Shown: one piece after another, positions 9,219 to 20,241 of the stretch
Position numbering within the stretch: position 1 is the first letter of the stretch
Layout: each line of letters opens with the position of its first letter
Assembly: GCA_031260285.1 (NCBI GenBank)
Contig: JAIRKD010000068.1
Coordinates: 41,774-105,773 of the forward strand
Source: Gemmatimonadota bacterium
GTDB lineage: Bacteria > Gemmatimonadota > Gemmatimonadetes > Longimicrobiales > Longimicrobiaceae
Length of the DNA stretch: 64,000 bases
Reading direction: 5' to 3'
Notes under the pieces: model-generated
What the model saw: the letters and a program-made list of their open reading frames with translations, nothing else
Told to the model about the DNA's origin: nothing
Database searches by the model: none
Made by a program: the position numbers and the translations under genes

Positions 9219-9794
9219 CTACCCGCCTGCCGGAGGCGGGATACTCCCGATAAAAGGCAGCTGCCGGTAGTTCTCATTCCAGTCGAGACCGAACCCGACC
9301 ACAAATGCATCCGGCGTATCAAAGCCAACCCATCGAGGTTCGAGAACGAGCTTCGACGCCAACCGTTTATGCAGCAGCGCACAGAGCTCCAGCGACCGCG
9401 CGCCACGTTCCAGAAGGTGCGGGACGATCCGGTTGATCGTTGTTCCGCTGTCAACAATATCTTCTACAAGAAGAACATGTTTTCCGTCCAGAGAAGTCGC
9501 GGGATCATAGAGAAGCCGGACCTCTCCGGAGCTTGCTGTACCGCTTCCGTAGCTCGATGCAATCAGGAAATCGACACGCACCGGCCGCCGGATCGCCCGT
9601 ACAAGATCCGCGACAAAAATGAATGTCCCCTTCAGCACCCCGATCAGAACGACTTCTTCACTGTCGGGACAACCGGAATAGAACGCATCGATCTCCCGAC
9701 CCAGCTCAGCGATCCGCCGGGCGATCTCTCCGGCAGAGAAAACCACCTCTGCCACGCCATCACTCCGCGAATCCGATTCCACCGCTTCATCCAT
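9219..9794 (-). CDS. hpt: Hypoxanthine (guanine) phosphoribosyltransferase
   Basis: 191 aa purine-salvage enzyme that transfers phosphoribose from PRPP to hypoxanthine or guanine. The PRPP loop is VLLVEDIVDSGTTI and the pyrophosphate loop lies in VVLIGVLKGTFIFVADL. The C-terminal substrate segment reads WVGFDTPDAFVVGFGLDWNENYRQLP. It overlaps the tilS stop by 8 bp and precedes ftsH, matching a conserved tilS-hpt-ftsH order. The last residues read through a GC-rich hairpin, so the 3' end may also act as an attenuating structure; that is inference. Confidence 0.95.
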   Translation of the reverse strand: MDEAVESDSRSDGVAEVVFSAGEIARRIAELGREIDAFYSGCPDSEEVVLIGVLKGTFIFVADLVRAIRRPVRVDFLIASSYGSGTASSGEVRLLYDPATSLDGKHVLLVEDIVDSGTTINRIVPHLLERGARSLELCALLHKRLASKLVLEPRWVGFDTPDAFVVGFGLDWNENYRQLPFIGSIPPPAGG

Positions 9795-11196
9795 CCCGGA
9801 TCAGGATCTCCAGAGCGTCAGTCCCGGCTGCGTCAACGCCGGACGCCGGGCCGATCCCGGCGATCCAGAGAATTGTGCCCGCGGCATCCACCAGAACCGG
9901 CAGCCGGGCTCGTTCTCCGCCGGGAACCCGTCGGTCGATCAGGAGCTTTTTCACCATCCGTGTTCCCGATGCCAGGCGGATCCGGTCACCCGGTGCGCGC
10001 GCCCGCAGCAGAAGCGGGAAGGCGCAACCATCCACCGGAAGCTCTGCGATCCACCGCACATCACCGGGAGGAGCACCTTCAGCACCGGATGAACGAACCT
10101 CCACCCGGTAGACAGCTCCACCCAGCCGAACCGTTCCCTGAAAGGCCGTCGAACTCTCCGGCCGTGGAATCTGCAGGGGAGAATCAGGCGGGAGCGAAGC
10201 GGCTCGTTCGATGCGAACCCGATCAAACTCCGACCGGACCCGGACCCCGTCAGCGAGTTCAAGGACCCGGCCGCTGGGAATCCCGGTAATAAACGAGATC
10301 ACCAACCGGGTTCCCGCCCGGTCCGGCACAACTCCGAAGTGTCGCAGGGCTTCGCGAATCAGGCGGGACGAGATGGCCGGATGACAGGCCTGTATCCGAT
10401 CACGGGCAACCAGCAGACTTTCCCCGTCGGATGTGACCACAGTCGGGTACAGGTCGCGCACAATTGCATCCCAGCCATCTTCGGACTCCCGCGCGAGCTC
10501 AGCAAGCGCAACAAGATTCCGGCGAGCGGCCGGAGCAAACTCGCGCTCGATCAGCGGCAGCACCCCCAGACGGAGCTGATTACGCGCGGGGCCGGCCTCC
10601 AGATTGGTGGGATCAGTGCGCCAGGAAAGCCTGTTCCGGGTGGCAAACTCCTCCAGCTCCTCACGCCAGAAACCAAGCAGCGGGCGGAGAAGACCGGCAG
10701 ATGTGACCGCCGGAATCCCGGCGAGCCCGGTGATCCCCGTCCCGCGAAGGATACGGAAAAGGACGGTTTCCGCCTGATCGTCCGCATGATGGGCGGTAAC
10801 GAGGTAGTCCGCTCCCGCCCGCTCACGGGCCTCCCGCAGGAAGTCGTACCGGACTTCCCGGGCGCGCGTCTCACCCGACAGGCCGGGCAGTATGGCAGTC
10901 GTTTCGAGCGGAACCCCCCAGGCAGCACAGAGCCCGCGCACCCAGGCGGCATCCCCCGCGCTGGACGGTCGCATCCCGTGATCCAGATGAGCAGCGCTGA
11001 CCATCAGAGGGAGGCCCTGCGTCCGGAAACGGAGCAGATAGAGAAGGACGGTGGAATCCAGCCCGCCGGAAAAGGCGACCAGCAGATGAGCGGGCCGGTC
11101 TCCGACCCCCAGAGAGTGAAGCGCGCTCCGGAAGCGAGCATCCAGCGGTTCAGCGGAGGCGTGGGAGGCCCACTCCCGGCGGGGGACTTCAGCCAT
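9787..11196 (-). CDS. tilS: tRNA(Ile)-lysidine synthetase
   Basis: About 469 aa. TilS converts C34 of tRNA-Ile(CAU) to lysidine with ATP and lysine, changing its decoding from AUG to AUA. The PP-loop N-type ATPase motif is SGGLDS (LLVAFSGGLDSTVLLYLL), followed by HLDHGMRPSS, VTAHHADDQAET and a C-terminal substrate-binding domain ending in LVDAAGTILWIAGIGP. The ORF track start at 11,406 reads 70 residues back into the neighbouring phosphodiesterase frame. The ATG at 11,196 (MAEVPRREW) leaves 16 bp after that gene and gives family length. It overlaps hpt by 8 bp. Confidence 0.95.
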   Translation of the reverse strand: MAEVPRREWASHASAEPLDARFRSALHSLGVGDRPAHLLVAFSGGLDSTVLLYLLRFRTQGLPLMVSAAHLDHGMRPSSAGDAAWVRGLCAAWGVPLETTAILPGLSGETRAREVRYDFLREARERAGADYLVTAHHADDQAETVLFRILRGTGITGLAGIPAVTSAGLLRPLLGFWREELEEFATRNRLSWRTDPTNLEAGPARNQLRLGVLPLIEREFAPAARRNLVALAELARESEDGWDAIVRDLYPTVVTSDGESLLVARDRIQACHPAISSRLIREALRHFGVVPDRAGTRLVISFITGIPSGRVLELADGVRVRSEFDRVRIERAASLPPDSPLQIPRPESSTAFQGTVRLGGAVYRVEVRSSGAEGAPPGDVRWIAELPVDGCAFPLLLRARAPGDRIRLASGTRMVKKLLIDRRVPGGERARLPVLVDAAGTILWIAGIGPASGVDAAGTDALEILIRDG

Positions 11197-11212
11197 TACG
11201 GAACGGGAAAGC

Positions 11213-12148
11213 TCACGGAACGGGGGCGGGATCGGGAGCTCCCGGGGGAGGACGCCGGCCGGAACGCTCCACCAGCACCCGCGCGAGCCGGTCCGGACGA
11301 TCAGTGATGATCCCGTCCACTCCGTTGTCCAGCAGCAGGTGCATGTCGGAAAGTTCGTCCACCGTCCAGACATGAACTGCGAGGTTCCAGGAGTGTGCCA
11401 CCTCAACCAGTTCCCGGGTGGGGATCAGCTGACTGTTGTGCCGGATCGGGAGCTGGAGAGCATCAACCCCGGGGGGAATCAGGACTTTCCCCAACCGGAG
11501 CTGTGCAACAAACAGCTTCAGCTCCCGGGCCGAGGCGCTGACCGGCATCCCCAGCTTCATCAGCTTTCTCCGGTCCCGGGCCCTCTCCCCTGCGATCAGC
11601 ACCCGTCGTTCCGCGCCTGCATCGCGAATCGCCCGCAGAACCGCGTCCTGGGTACGCCCGTCCTTGATCTCGATGTTGACCCGGGCCGCGGGAAACTCCT
11701 GGAGGACCTCGGAAAGCGTTGGAATGCGGATTCCGATGCCGCGGAAGGGGTACGTCCGGCCTCCGTCCGGGGTGAACCGGTACCCGGCATCAAGCTCCCG
11801 GACCCGGGCAAGATCAAGCTCCGCGATCGCTCCGGAACCTCCCGTGGTACGGGCCAGCGTGGGGTCGTGAAAGACGACCGCATGACCATCGCGGGTGGGC
11901 TGAACATCCAGTTCGAGGATGTCCGCGCCCCACCACTCCAGTGCCCGACGGAAGGCGGGAAGGGTATTTTCGGGAGCCAGAGCGGAACCACCCCGGTGCG
12001 CGATCAGCAGCGGCGCGCCGGCGAGGTAGGGAAAGCCCGGGCGACAGGAGCCGGAACCCCAGGCCCGGAAGAGACCAACCCCGAGCGAACCGATGATGGA
12101 GGCGAGCAGCGCGCCTCCCGCCCTATCCTCGCGCTTCGAGGACTTCAC
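11213..12148 (-). CDS. Glycerophosphodiester phosphodiesterase
   Basis: 311 aa GDPD-family enzyme hydrolysing glycerophosphodiesters to glycerol 3-phosphate and an alcohol. The TIM-barrel core begins with LLIAHRGGSALAPENTLPAF, then ADILELDVQPTRDGHAVVFHDPTLARTTGG, which supplies the metal-binding Glu/Asp and the catalytic His pair (HRGG and FHDPTL). It continues with NIEIKDG and ends near WTVDELSDMHLLLDNGVDGIITDRPD. An N-terminal hydrophobic stretch (GALLASIIGSLGVGLFRAW) suggests export or a membrane anchor. The C terminus is a short Pro-rich tail. It overlaps the upstream hypothetical gene by 26 bp and leads into tilS. Confidence 0.92.
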   Translation of the reverse strand: MKSSKREDRAGGALLASIIGSLGVGLFRAWGSGSCRPGFPYLAGAPLLIAHRGGSALAPENTLPAFRRALEWWGADILELDVQPTRDGHAVVFHDPTLARTTGGSGAIAELDLARVRELDAGYRFTPDGGRTYPFRGIGIRIPTLSEVLQEFPAARVNIEIKDGRTQDAVLRAIRDAGAERRVLIAGERARDRRKLMKLGMPVSASARELKLFVAQLRLGKVLIPPGVDALQLPIRHNSQLIPTRELVEVAHSWNLAVHVWTVDELSDMHLLLDNGVDGIITDRPDRLARVLVERSGRRPPPGAPDPAPVP

Positions 12149-12611
12149 GTTCCTCCCGGCTCAGCCCGTAGAGTCGATAAAGCGCCAGATCAATCAGATG
12201 CCCGGTCATCGCCCGGGCCCAGACGAGGTCCTGCGAGTCCGCCCCGCGACCCAGCTCCTCTGTGGCCGTCACCTGCCGCTCAGCGAGGAAGCAGAGAATC
12301 TCCTCAACCACCTCGGGCCTCGGCGTGAGACTGGGGCTTCGCGGGAAGTCGTCAGGCGGGGGCAGCAGCGCATCAACAAAAGCGAGAAAGCCGGGGAACA
12401 CAAGCTCTGTAAGCGGTCCGCCACCGACCCGTTCCTCGTCGGTCAGCTCTTCCCACGCAAGTTCGTTCCAGTAAAGCTCTTCCGCTTCCTTGAGCAGGTA
12501 CTCACGACCTTCGGGCGCAAGCGGCTCCCTTCCGGAGACAAGCGGAAAAACCGGTTTCCCGAGCGTTTCGAGCATCCGTGTACGACGGGCCTCAACGAGA
12601 GAGTGCGGCAT
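12123..12611 (-). CDS. Hypothetical protein upstream of the phosphodiesterase
   Basis: About 162 aa; I do not recognise the family. It is mainly helical and acidic with Glu-rich segments (YLLKEAEELYWNELAWEELTDEE, then PEVVEEILCFLAERQVTATEELG) and a C-terminal LYRLYGLSREEREVLEARG. No signal peptide, membrane segment or metal motif is visible. The ORF opens at 12,746, but codons before the ATG at 12,611 (MPHSLVEARRTRML) have weak GC third positions, so I place the start there; an ATG at 12,677 is possible. It overlaps the phosphodiesterase start by 26 bp, so coupling is likely. Confidence 0.6.
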   Translation of the reverse strand: MPHSLVEARRTRMLETLGKPVFPLVSGREPLAPEGREYLLKEAEELYWNELAWEELTDEERVGGGPLTELVFPGFLAFVDALLPPPDDFPRSPSLTPRPEVVEEILCFLAERQVTATEELGRGADSQDLVWARAMTGHLIDLALYRLYGLSREEREVLEARG

Positions 12612-12769
12612 TCCTGAAGGGGGAGCGGGAGTGGTTCTCGGCGGAGACAGACGGGACGGAGCTCCGCCTGTCGGCATCGGAGGATAATGCCACCGGAATG
12701 CGGCGGTCAGCAAGCCCGCCTGTGTCAAACCTGAGGAAATACCCACCGGAGATGTTCAAAAATAGAGCC

Positions 12770-12798
12770 TTGCCCATCAATATTCCCGCAATTATTTT
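12770..12798 (+). promoter_or_regulatory. Putative sigma-70-type promoter of the Bor-like lipoprotein gene
   Basis: TTGCCC and TATTTT are separated by 17 bp, in a short AT-rich stretch that contrasts with the GC-rich surroundings, 44 bp upstream of the ATG at 12,842. It is placed correctly for the only rightward gene in the first 41 kb. Confidence 0.45.
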
Positions 12799-12810
12799 GC
12801 AGCTGTAAAT

Positions 12811-12844
12811 TGCTGCGGCTCTTCATCTGCTGCGGCTCTTCATG
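12811..12844 (+). repeat. 17-bp tandem duplication covering the start codon
   Basis: TGCTGCGGCTCTTCATC is followed at once by TGCTGCGGCTCTTCATG. The second copy ends in the ATG of the Bor-like gene; the first has ATC at that position. No Shine-Dalgarno sequence is evident, so the duplication forms the whole translation-initiation region. Confidence 0.75.
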
Positions 12845-13135
12845 AAAACAAGACTTTCGCTTCTGGGGCTGGTCCTGCTTACCGGATGCTATCATGCAAC
12901 AATCGAGACCGGCCTTTCCCCGTCTCCACAGATTGTTGAGAAATCCTGGGCAACCGGATGGCTGAATGGCCTCGTGCCTCCCTCGACCGTTGAAACACAG
13001 CAACGGTGCTCAGAAGGAGTCGCAAAAGTCGAAACACAAATCTCCTTTCCGAACATGATCGCCAGTATTATGACCGGTGGTATTTACTCGCCAATGGCGA
13101 TTAAAGTAACGTGCGCGCAGTCAGCACGCCGTTGA
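12842..13135 (+). CDS. Bor/Iss-family lipoprotein
   Basis: 97 aa. The signal peptide MKTRLSLLGLVLLTGC ends in a lipobox (L-T-G-C16), so it should be lipidated and exported to the envelope. The second half closely resembles phage lambda Bor as I remember it: CSEGVAKVETQISFPN, then SIMTGGIYSPMAIKVTC, against Bor CGGAENVVKTETQQTF and LGFITLGIYTPLEARVYC, including both framing cysteines. Bor/Iss proteins of lambdoid phages and ColV plasmids raise serum resistance in E. coli; the role here is unknown. It runs against the surrounding minus-strand genes, with its own AT-rich promoter region and no phage genes nearby. A hairpin shared with the convergent GntR gene follows. Confidence 0.75.
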   Translation: MKTRLSLLGLVLLTGCYHATIETGLSPSPQIVEKSWATGWLNGLVPPSTVETQQRCSEGVAKVETQISFPNMIASIMTGGIYSPMAIKVTCAQSARR

Positions 13136-13179
13136 TTCCATCAGGGATGGTGATTGTATCTGAGCCCTCCTGATTTCCC

Positions 13180-13216
13180 GAAACGGGAGACTCTTTCACT
13201 GAGGGTCTCCCGTTTC
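13180..13216. terminator. Hairpin between convergent bor-like and GntR genes
   Basis: GAAACGGGAGAC pairs perfectly with GTCTCCCGTTTC across a 13-nt loop, and the GntR stop codon lies in that loop. No T-run follows on either strand, so it is a weak or Rho-assisted bidirectional terminator candidate. Confidence 0.5.
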
Positions 13217-14341
13217 CGCATTCAACCGGGCGATCAGCCGTCCGACCGTTCCACTGGAGTCCGCCCCCAGATACCGGGGATGAATTTCAATCCCGCCCGC
13301 CCGCCCGGCGGAAAGCGCACTCCCGGCGGCTTCCGTGATCAGAAGGGGAATGGAACGATCCACCACTCGCATCGCCTCCCCGTCACCCACGGGAATGATA
13401 CGCAGACGGTCCCGCGTGGACGCGGAAAGCAGCTTCGCCAGCCGGTCTCCGAACTCCCGATCCACACACAGCAGATTGACCGGTCCATTCTCAAGCCGGG
13501 AACGGATTGCATCCACAATGGACGGCTCCGGAACCACAATCGCGACAGGTTTCCCGATCGCGCGGGCAAGTCGCGCCAGCGAGGCATGATAGGGCGTGGT
13601 CACAACCAGATCCACATCCGCGAGGTCCCGGGTGATCCGCTCTTCCTCCTTCGGATCAGTCAGGGATCCACAGCGCAACGGATAGACCCGGAGGCCGAAT
13701 CTGCGGCGCAGCTCCCCGGTAAGCCCGACGCGCAGATCTTCGGTGGCGTCCACACACGCGCACGAGATCTCACGGGCACCGAGATAGCGCCGGACAAGCG
13801 CCGGCATCGCAACCAGACCCTCCGGCTGATCCGCAGCACTCGCTACCATGCGGGAAAACCACTCCGGCGGGGCGGCAGGAAGGACTTCCTCAGAGGCCGG
13901 GATGGACAGGAACACACCGGATCGCGCTCGCAGCTCAACAACGCCTTCCGCTTCAAGAACCCGATACGCCCGCTCAGCCGTCTTCCGGTTGATTCCCGCG
14001 TGAAGCGCAAACTCCCGGATGCTGGGGAGCCGATCTCCGGCCCGCAGATCTCCGGCGTATACGGCGCCGGCCAGTCGCTCGCGGAAACGGGCAATCAGCG
14101 CCGCGGTGGTTGGCCGACCCCGCGCTCCACGACCACCATCAAGCGTGTCCAGGAGAATGGGGTGCTGACCCTCCGCCGGTGGCGACAGCGGATGACCGGA
14201 GCTGTCAGTCGCTCCCGCACCCTCCATTGGTCCAGCTTCGCAGATCCCACCCTGACCACTACAATTCTCTTGCTTCTCATCCGGCACAGAAGGATGGCTG
14301 ATCCCGGACCCGGATGTTGTGCCTGCTACTGCTCTGATCAC
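13196..14341 (-). CDS. GntR-family transcriptional regulator with a substrate-binding-protein-like effector domain
   Basis: Up to 381 aa. A GntR winged helix lies at roughly 75-150 (RLPSIREFALHAGINRKTAERAYRVLEAEGVVELRARSGVF). The remaining 220 residues resemble a periplasmic-binding or LacI-type sensor: VDLVVTTPYHASLARLARAIGKPVAIVVPEPS and NGPVNLLCVDREFGDRL. No aminotransferase domain is present, so it is not MocR-like. The start is uncertain: the track uses a GTG at 14,341, an ATG at 14,227 (MEGAGAT) is plausible, and the first 60 residues look low-complexity. The target and ligand are unknown; no operon partner is visible, and it is convergent to the Bor-like gene. Confidence 0.8.
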   Translation of the reverse strand: MIRAVAGTTSGSGISHPSVPDEKQENCSGQGGICEAGPMEGAGATDSSGHPLSPPAEGQHPILLDTLDGGRGARGRPTTAALIARFRERLAGAVYAGDLRAGDRLPSIREFALHAGINRKTAERAYRVLEAEGVVELRARSGVFLSIPASEEVLPAAPPEWFSRMVASAADQPEGLVAMPALVRRYLGAREISCACVDATEDLRVGLTGELRRRFGLRVYPLRCGSLTDPKEEERITRDLADVDLVVTTPYHASLARLARAIGKPVAIVVPEPSIVDAIRSRLENGPVNLLCVDREFGDRLAKLLSASTRDRLRIIPVGDGEAMRVVDRSIPLLITEAAGSALSAGRAGGIEIHPRYLGADSSGTVGRLIARLNAETGDPQ

Positions 14342-14574
14342 CTGCTCACCACACAGCTTTACTTCGTACTTCCCTATCGCGCTTTCTCCCCGTCACGGGA
14401 ATCCGTCGCACATTCAGAAAGCTGTCTTTGCACCAGTCGTACCGGGGCGGATTCCGGGAATCACAAAAACGGGGAAAGTGTGGAAATGCGCAGACTGGAA
14501 GAACGGAGAACTGCAAGCAGAAAAAACAGCGGAGGCGGGGAAAAAGGTGGAGACGGGAAAGCAGAAATGGAGCG

Positions 14575-14616
14575 ATTGTGAGGATGAAGTTGTGAGAATG
14601 ATGTTGTGAGAATGAA
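14575..14616. repeat. Three tandem 14-bp repeats downstream of the tRNA pair
   Basis: ATTGTGAGGATGAA, GTTGTGAGAATGAT and GTTGTGAGAATGAA lie head to tail. They sit in the 361-bp non-coding stretch 14,342-14,702 between the GntR gene and the tRNAs, which otherwise holds only the tRNA terminator and a purine-rich tract; I see no gene in it. Confidence 0.8.
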
Positions 14617-14647
14617 AGACCGCGGGGACAACAACCGGCGGGACCGG

Positions 14648-14686
14648 AAAAACCAGAAGCCCCGCCATCCAGGGATGACAGGGCTT
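14648..14686 (-). terminator. Intrinsic terminator of the ftsB-tRNA unit
   Basis: Read on the minus strand, AAGCCCTGTCATCC pairs with GGATGGCGGGGCTT (14 bp with two G-U pairs, CT loop), followed by CTGGTTTTT. It lies 17 bp past the 3' end of the downstream tRNA. Confidence 0.85.
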
Positions 14687-14702
14687 TCCGATATTACCCG
14701 AG

Positions 14703-14776
14703 TAGCGGAGGAGGGATTCGAACCCCCGACACGCGGATTATGATTCCGCTGCTCTAACCGACTGAGCTACTCCGCC
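14703..14776 (-). tRNA. tRNA-Met (CAT), elongator (tRNA-Ile2 not excluded)
   Basis: A 74-nt cloverleaf read from 14,776 down. Acceptor GGCGGAG/CTCCGCT has a G-U at 1-72, the D arm is GCTC-AGTCGGTTA-GAGC, the anticodon arm GCGGA-ATCATAA-TCCGC gives CAT, the T arm is GGGGG-TTCGAAT-CCCTC, and the discriminator is A. CCA is not encoded. It lies 5 bp after the initiator tRNA. Sequence alone cannot fully separate elongator Met from lysidine-modified Ile(CAU). Confidence 0.93.
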
Positions 14777-14781
14777 AAAAG

Positions 14782-14855
<74 letters not shown>

Positions 14856-14892
14856 ACAAGAACCTGAAACTAACCCCTTTTGACCACCGGGG

Positions 14893-18108
<3,216 letters not shown>

Positions 18109-18471
18109 GGCAAGGTGACTACCAGGAGGACCATGGCACGACGATTCATGGCATGTCTGACCGGTCGAAGGATCAGACAAACGATCGTACGATCCATCAG
18201 ATGGATCAGTGGAACGATGAGTCACGACCGGAGGATGGATGCAGAAATGGAAGCAGACATCAGGGCAGCGATTGAATCCGGACCGGACACAGCGATAGCG
18301 CCGGAGAAAGATCCGGAAGCGAAGCTGGAGCCGGGAAAGGGAGAGCCCGTGTCCGGGGCATGAATCACGCCCCGGTGCACAACAGATGCTGCGGAAAGAT
18401 TCTGGAAAGGATTCATACCCCGCACAGGCCGGAGGTATCGCGGGATCAGTGAAGAATCCGATGCTTCCCGG
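18109..18471. other. Intergenic stretch with back-to-back palindromes
   Basis: 363 bp between nnr and the zinc-ribbon gene. It contains ATCGTACGAT (18,184-18,193) immediately followed by the palindrome GATCCATC-A-GATGGATC (18,191-18,207), about 80 bp upstream of the nnr start; these look like operator sites but no regulator is known. A rightward 82-codon ORF here lacks convincing coding character. Confidence 0.4.
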
Positions 18472-18666
18472 CTATTTATGGCTCTGGCTGACTGAACGTC
18501 CGAAGCTGATCTCTCCGTTGTCAATCCTGATGTTGAACCCGCACTCGGGATTGTTGCAGACCCATGCCTTGAAGGTGATCGGGGCACCATCCCTCCCGTA
18601 GTCGGACAGAGGAACCAGTATACCCTTACCACACTTCCCACATTCCGGCAGTTCGATTTCCCCCAT
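18472..18666 (-). CDS. Small zinc-ribbon protein
   Basis: 64 aa. Two knuckles, CGKCGKG and CNNPECGF, flank a short beta segment (ILVPLSDYGRDGAPITFKAWVC), a layout typical of rubredoxin-like or topoisomerase-type zinc ribbons. The function is unknown; RNA polymerase-like or nucleic-acid contacts are speculation. I take the ATG at 18,666, preceded by GGAG-CAG, rather than the track start at 18,789, whose 41 extra residues are not protein-like. It lies 82 bp after the Minf_1886-type gene on the same strand. Confidence 0.7.
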   Translation of the reverse strand: MGEIELPECGKCGKGILVPLSDYGRDGAPITFKAWVCNNPECGFNIRIDNGEISFGRSVSQSHK

Positions 18667-18748
18667 CTGCTCCGCCCTTCCTCTTCGGTTACAGCAACTT
18701 CCACCGACCTGAATACAGAGAAGAAGAGCAAGCGCTGTTCCAGTGGAT

Positions 18749-19135
18749 TCAACTGCGCAGAATGCCCGACCATGGATAATTTGTCTCAAACTCCTCTTCG
18801 AAACTGTAGACGTCGTCGAAGGTCTCGATGTTATCCTCCGGCCGCTTGATCAGCACTCCGAGTTCGACCAGCGCAAAGACAATTTCACCGAGATCGCGGG
18901 TAGTACAGATCCCCCAGTATTGCAGGACGGAGCGGGCCAGGAGACCCCAGCGTTCCCGGGCGAGATCACGACATCCGTACGCAAGCTCCCGCCCGCTGAT
19001 GTGCCGGGGCTCACCCAGACGATCAATCGTGTAGTGCAACCCCGAGAGAATGAAGATGTACGCCGTCTCGTGGTAGGCGGGATACCGCCAGCGGAGCCGG
19101 TCGATGACACTCTCGGCGAGAAGGATATCGCTCAT
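18749..19135 (-). CDS. Minf_1886-family conserved hypothetical protein
   Basis: 128 aa. It matches a family I remember as Minf_1886: an N-terminal segment beginning MSDILLAESVIDRLRWRYPAYHETAYIFILSGL, the core RHISGRELAYGCRDLARERWGLLARSVLQYWGI, then DLGEIVFALVELGVLIKRPED and an aromatic C terminus (FEEEFETNYPWSG). The family is widespread in Planctomycetes, Verrucomicrobia and Gemmatimonadota-like bacteria and has no established function that I know. Mostly alpha-helical, no membrane or export signal. It is followed by the zinc-ribbon gene. Confidence 0.8.
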   Translation of the reverse strand: MSDILLAESVIDRLRWRYPAYHETAYIFILSGLHYTIDRLGEPRHISGRELAYGCRDLARERWGLLARSVLQYWGICTTRDLGEIVFALVELGVLIKRPEDNIETFDDVYSFEEEFETNYPWSGILRS

Positions 19136-19382
19136 CGGGGGGATCTGTGCGTGCCTGGATCCGGCGCCTTGCCTGTGTCGTCACACCCGTTCTTCATGGG
19201 AGCTCCATCCGGGATATACACCCACCCAAGCTAGAATCGCCTTCCGGACAGAGCAAGTACGGAGGATACGTCCGTCGCACCACAGCTCACCCCAGGTGAA
19301 CAGGTCGCGGGATCAACCGCGGACCACACAGAGATCATGTCCGGGGTCACGGGCGAAGAGCATCCGGGATCGTGCCCGAAGA

Positions 19383-20009
19383 TCATATCCGGTAAAGCAC
19401 GGTACTGCCCAGACGTTCAAGAGTGACCCGACCGGAGGTCCGTTCGATGAGGAAGCGCTGCAGGGGCTCAACCTCTGCGTCCGGAACGTCGAAGGAAACC
19501 GTCGCCTGCTCTTCGACAAACGAGTACTCCTGGCGGGTTGCCCCGCTCCGCTCCAGACCGTGCATCACAGACGATGTGTCACCAAAGGCGTAACGTACGC
19601 ACAGTCGTTCAGCGTACACCCCTCGCCGGCGGGGGGCTGCGGAGAGCGCTTCCGCGGCAGCCTCTCCGTAGGCGCGGACAAGGCCACCCACACCAAGCTT
19701 CGTTCCGCCGAACCAGCGTGTGACGATGACAGCGGTATCCACCAGCTGGTCTGAATCAATCGCGGCAAGAATCGGGGCGCCGGCGCTTCCTGAGGGCTCC
19801 CCCGCATCAATCGCCCGCCAGAGACCGTCGCGGAACCGCCAGGCCGCACAATGATGGGTTGCATCAAAACGAACCCGTCCGCGCTCTTCAAGCACCAGAC
19901 GGGCCTCCGCCTCATCCTCAACGGGAAAGGCAAAGGCGAGGAAGCGGGAAGCCCGGACCCGGATCTCCACCTCCGCGGAAGCGGCGAGGGTATTGAACTC
20001 CCGTATCAA
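19383..20009 (-). CDS. yigZ: YigZ/IMPACT family protein
   Basis: 208 aa, UPF0029 family. The N-terminal domain carries the signature SRFLAFAFPVEDEAEA, ATHHCAAWRF, DAGEPSGSAGAPIL and VTRWFGGTKLGVGGLVRAYG. A C-terminal ferredoxin-like DUF1949-type domain follows. Homologues include yeast Yih1 and mammalian IMPACT, which touch translational control; the bacterial role is unclear. The gene stands alone, with about 230-250 bp of non-coding DNA on each side. Confidence 0.93.
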   Translation of the reverse strand: MIREFNTLAASAEVEIRVRASRFLAFAFPVEDEAEARLVLEERGRVRFDATHHCAAWRFRDGLWRAIDAGEPSGSAGAPILAAIDSDQLVDTAVIVTRWFGGTKLGVGGLVRAYGEAAAEALSAAPRRRGVYAERLCVRYAFGDTSSVMHGLERSGATRQEYSFVEEQATVSFDVPDAEVEPLQRFLIERTSGRVTLERLGSTVLYRI

Positions 20010-20241
20010 ATATCACCCTGCCTTATTCATGCGAGGGCGTGTGAAGGTCGTTGTCTCCCGAGATCGTGTGGTTCTGCTTACACGTCCTCCGGGGAGAGCA
20101 GGCGCGTCACCGCCTTTTTCTCGAATCCTTCTCCGCGCCGCGCCATTTCTCCTTCAGGTGCCGCCGTCGTTTCTCTTATTCTACCCGGGCGACAACGATT
20201 CTGACATGGAGAAGGTCTCCTTTCGCACGCTGGCCGAGGGC

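Noticed and set aside
18115-18363. 82-aa plus-strand ORF between nnr and the zinc-ribbon gene
   Set aside because: Weak GC third-position bias, Arg-rich low-complexity start, Shine-Dalgarno spacing too short and no recognisable domain. Not excluded, but unsupported.
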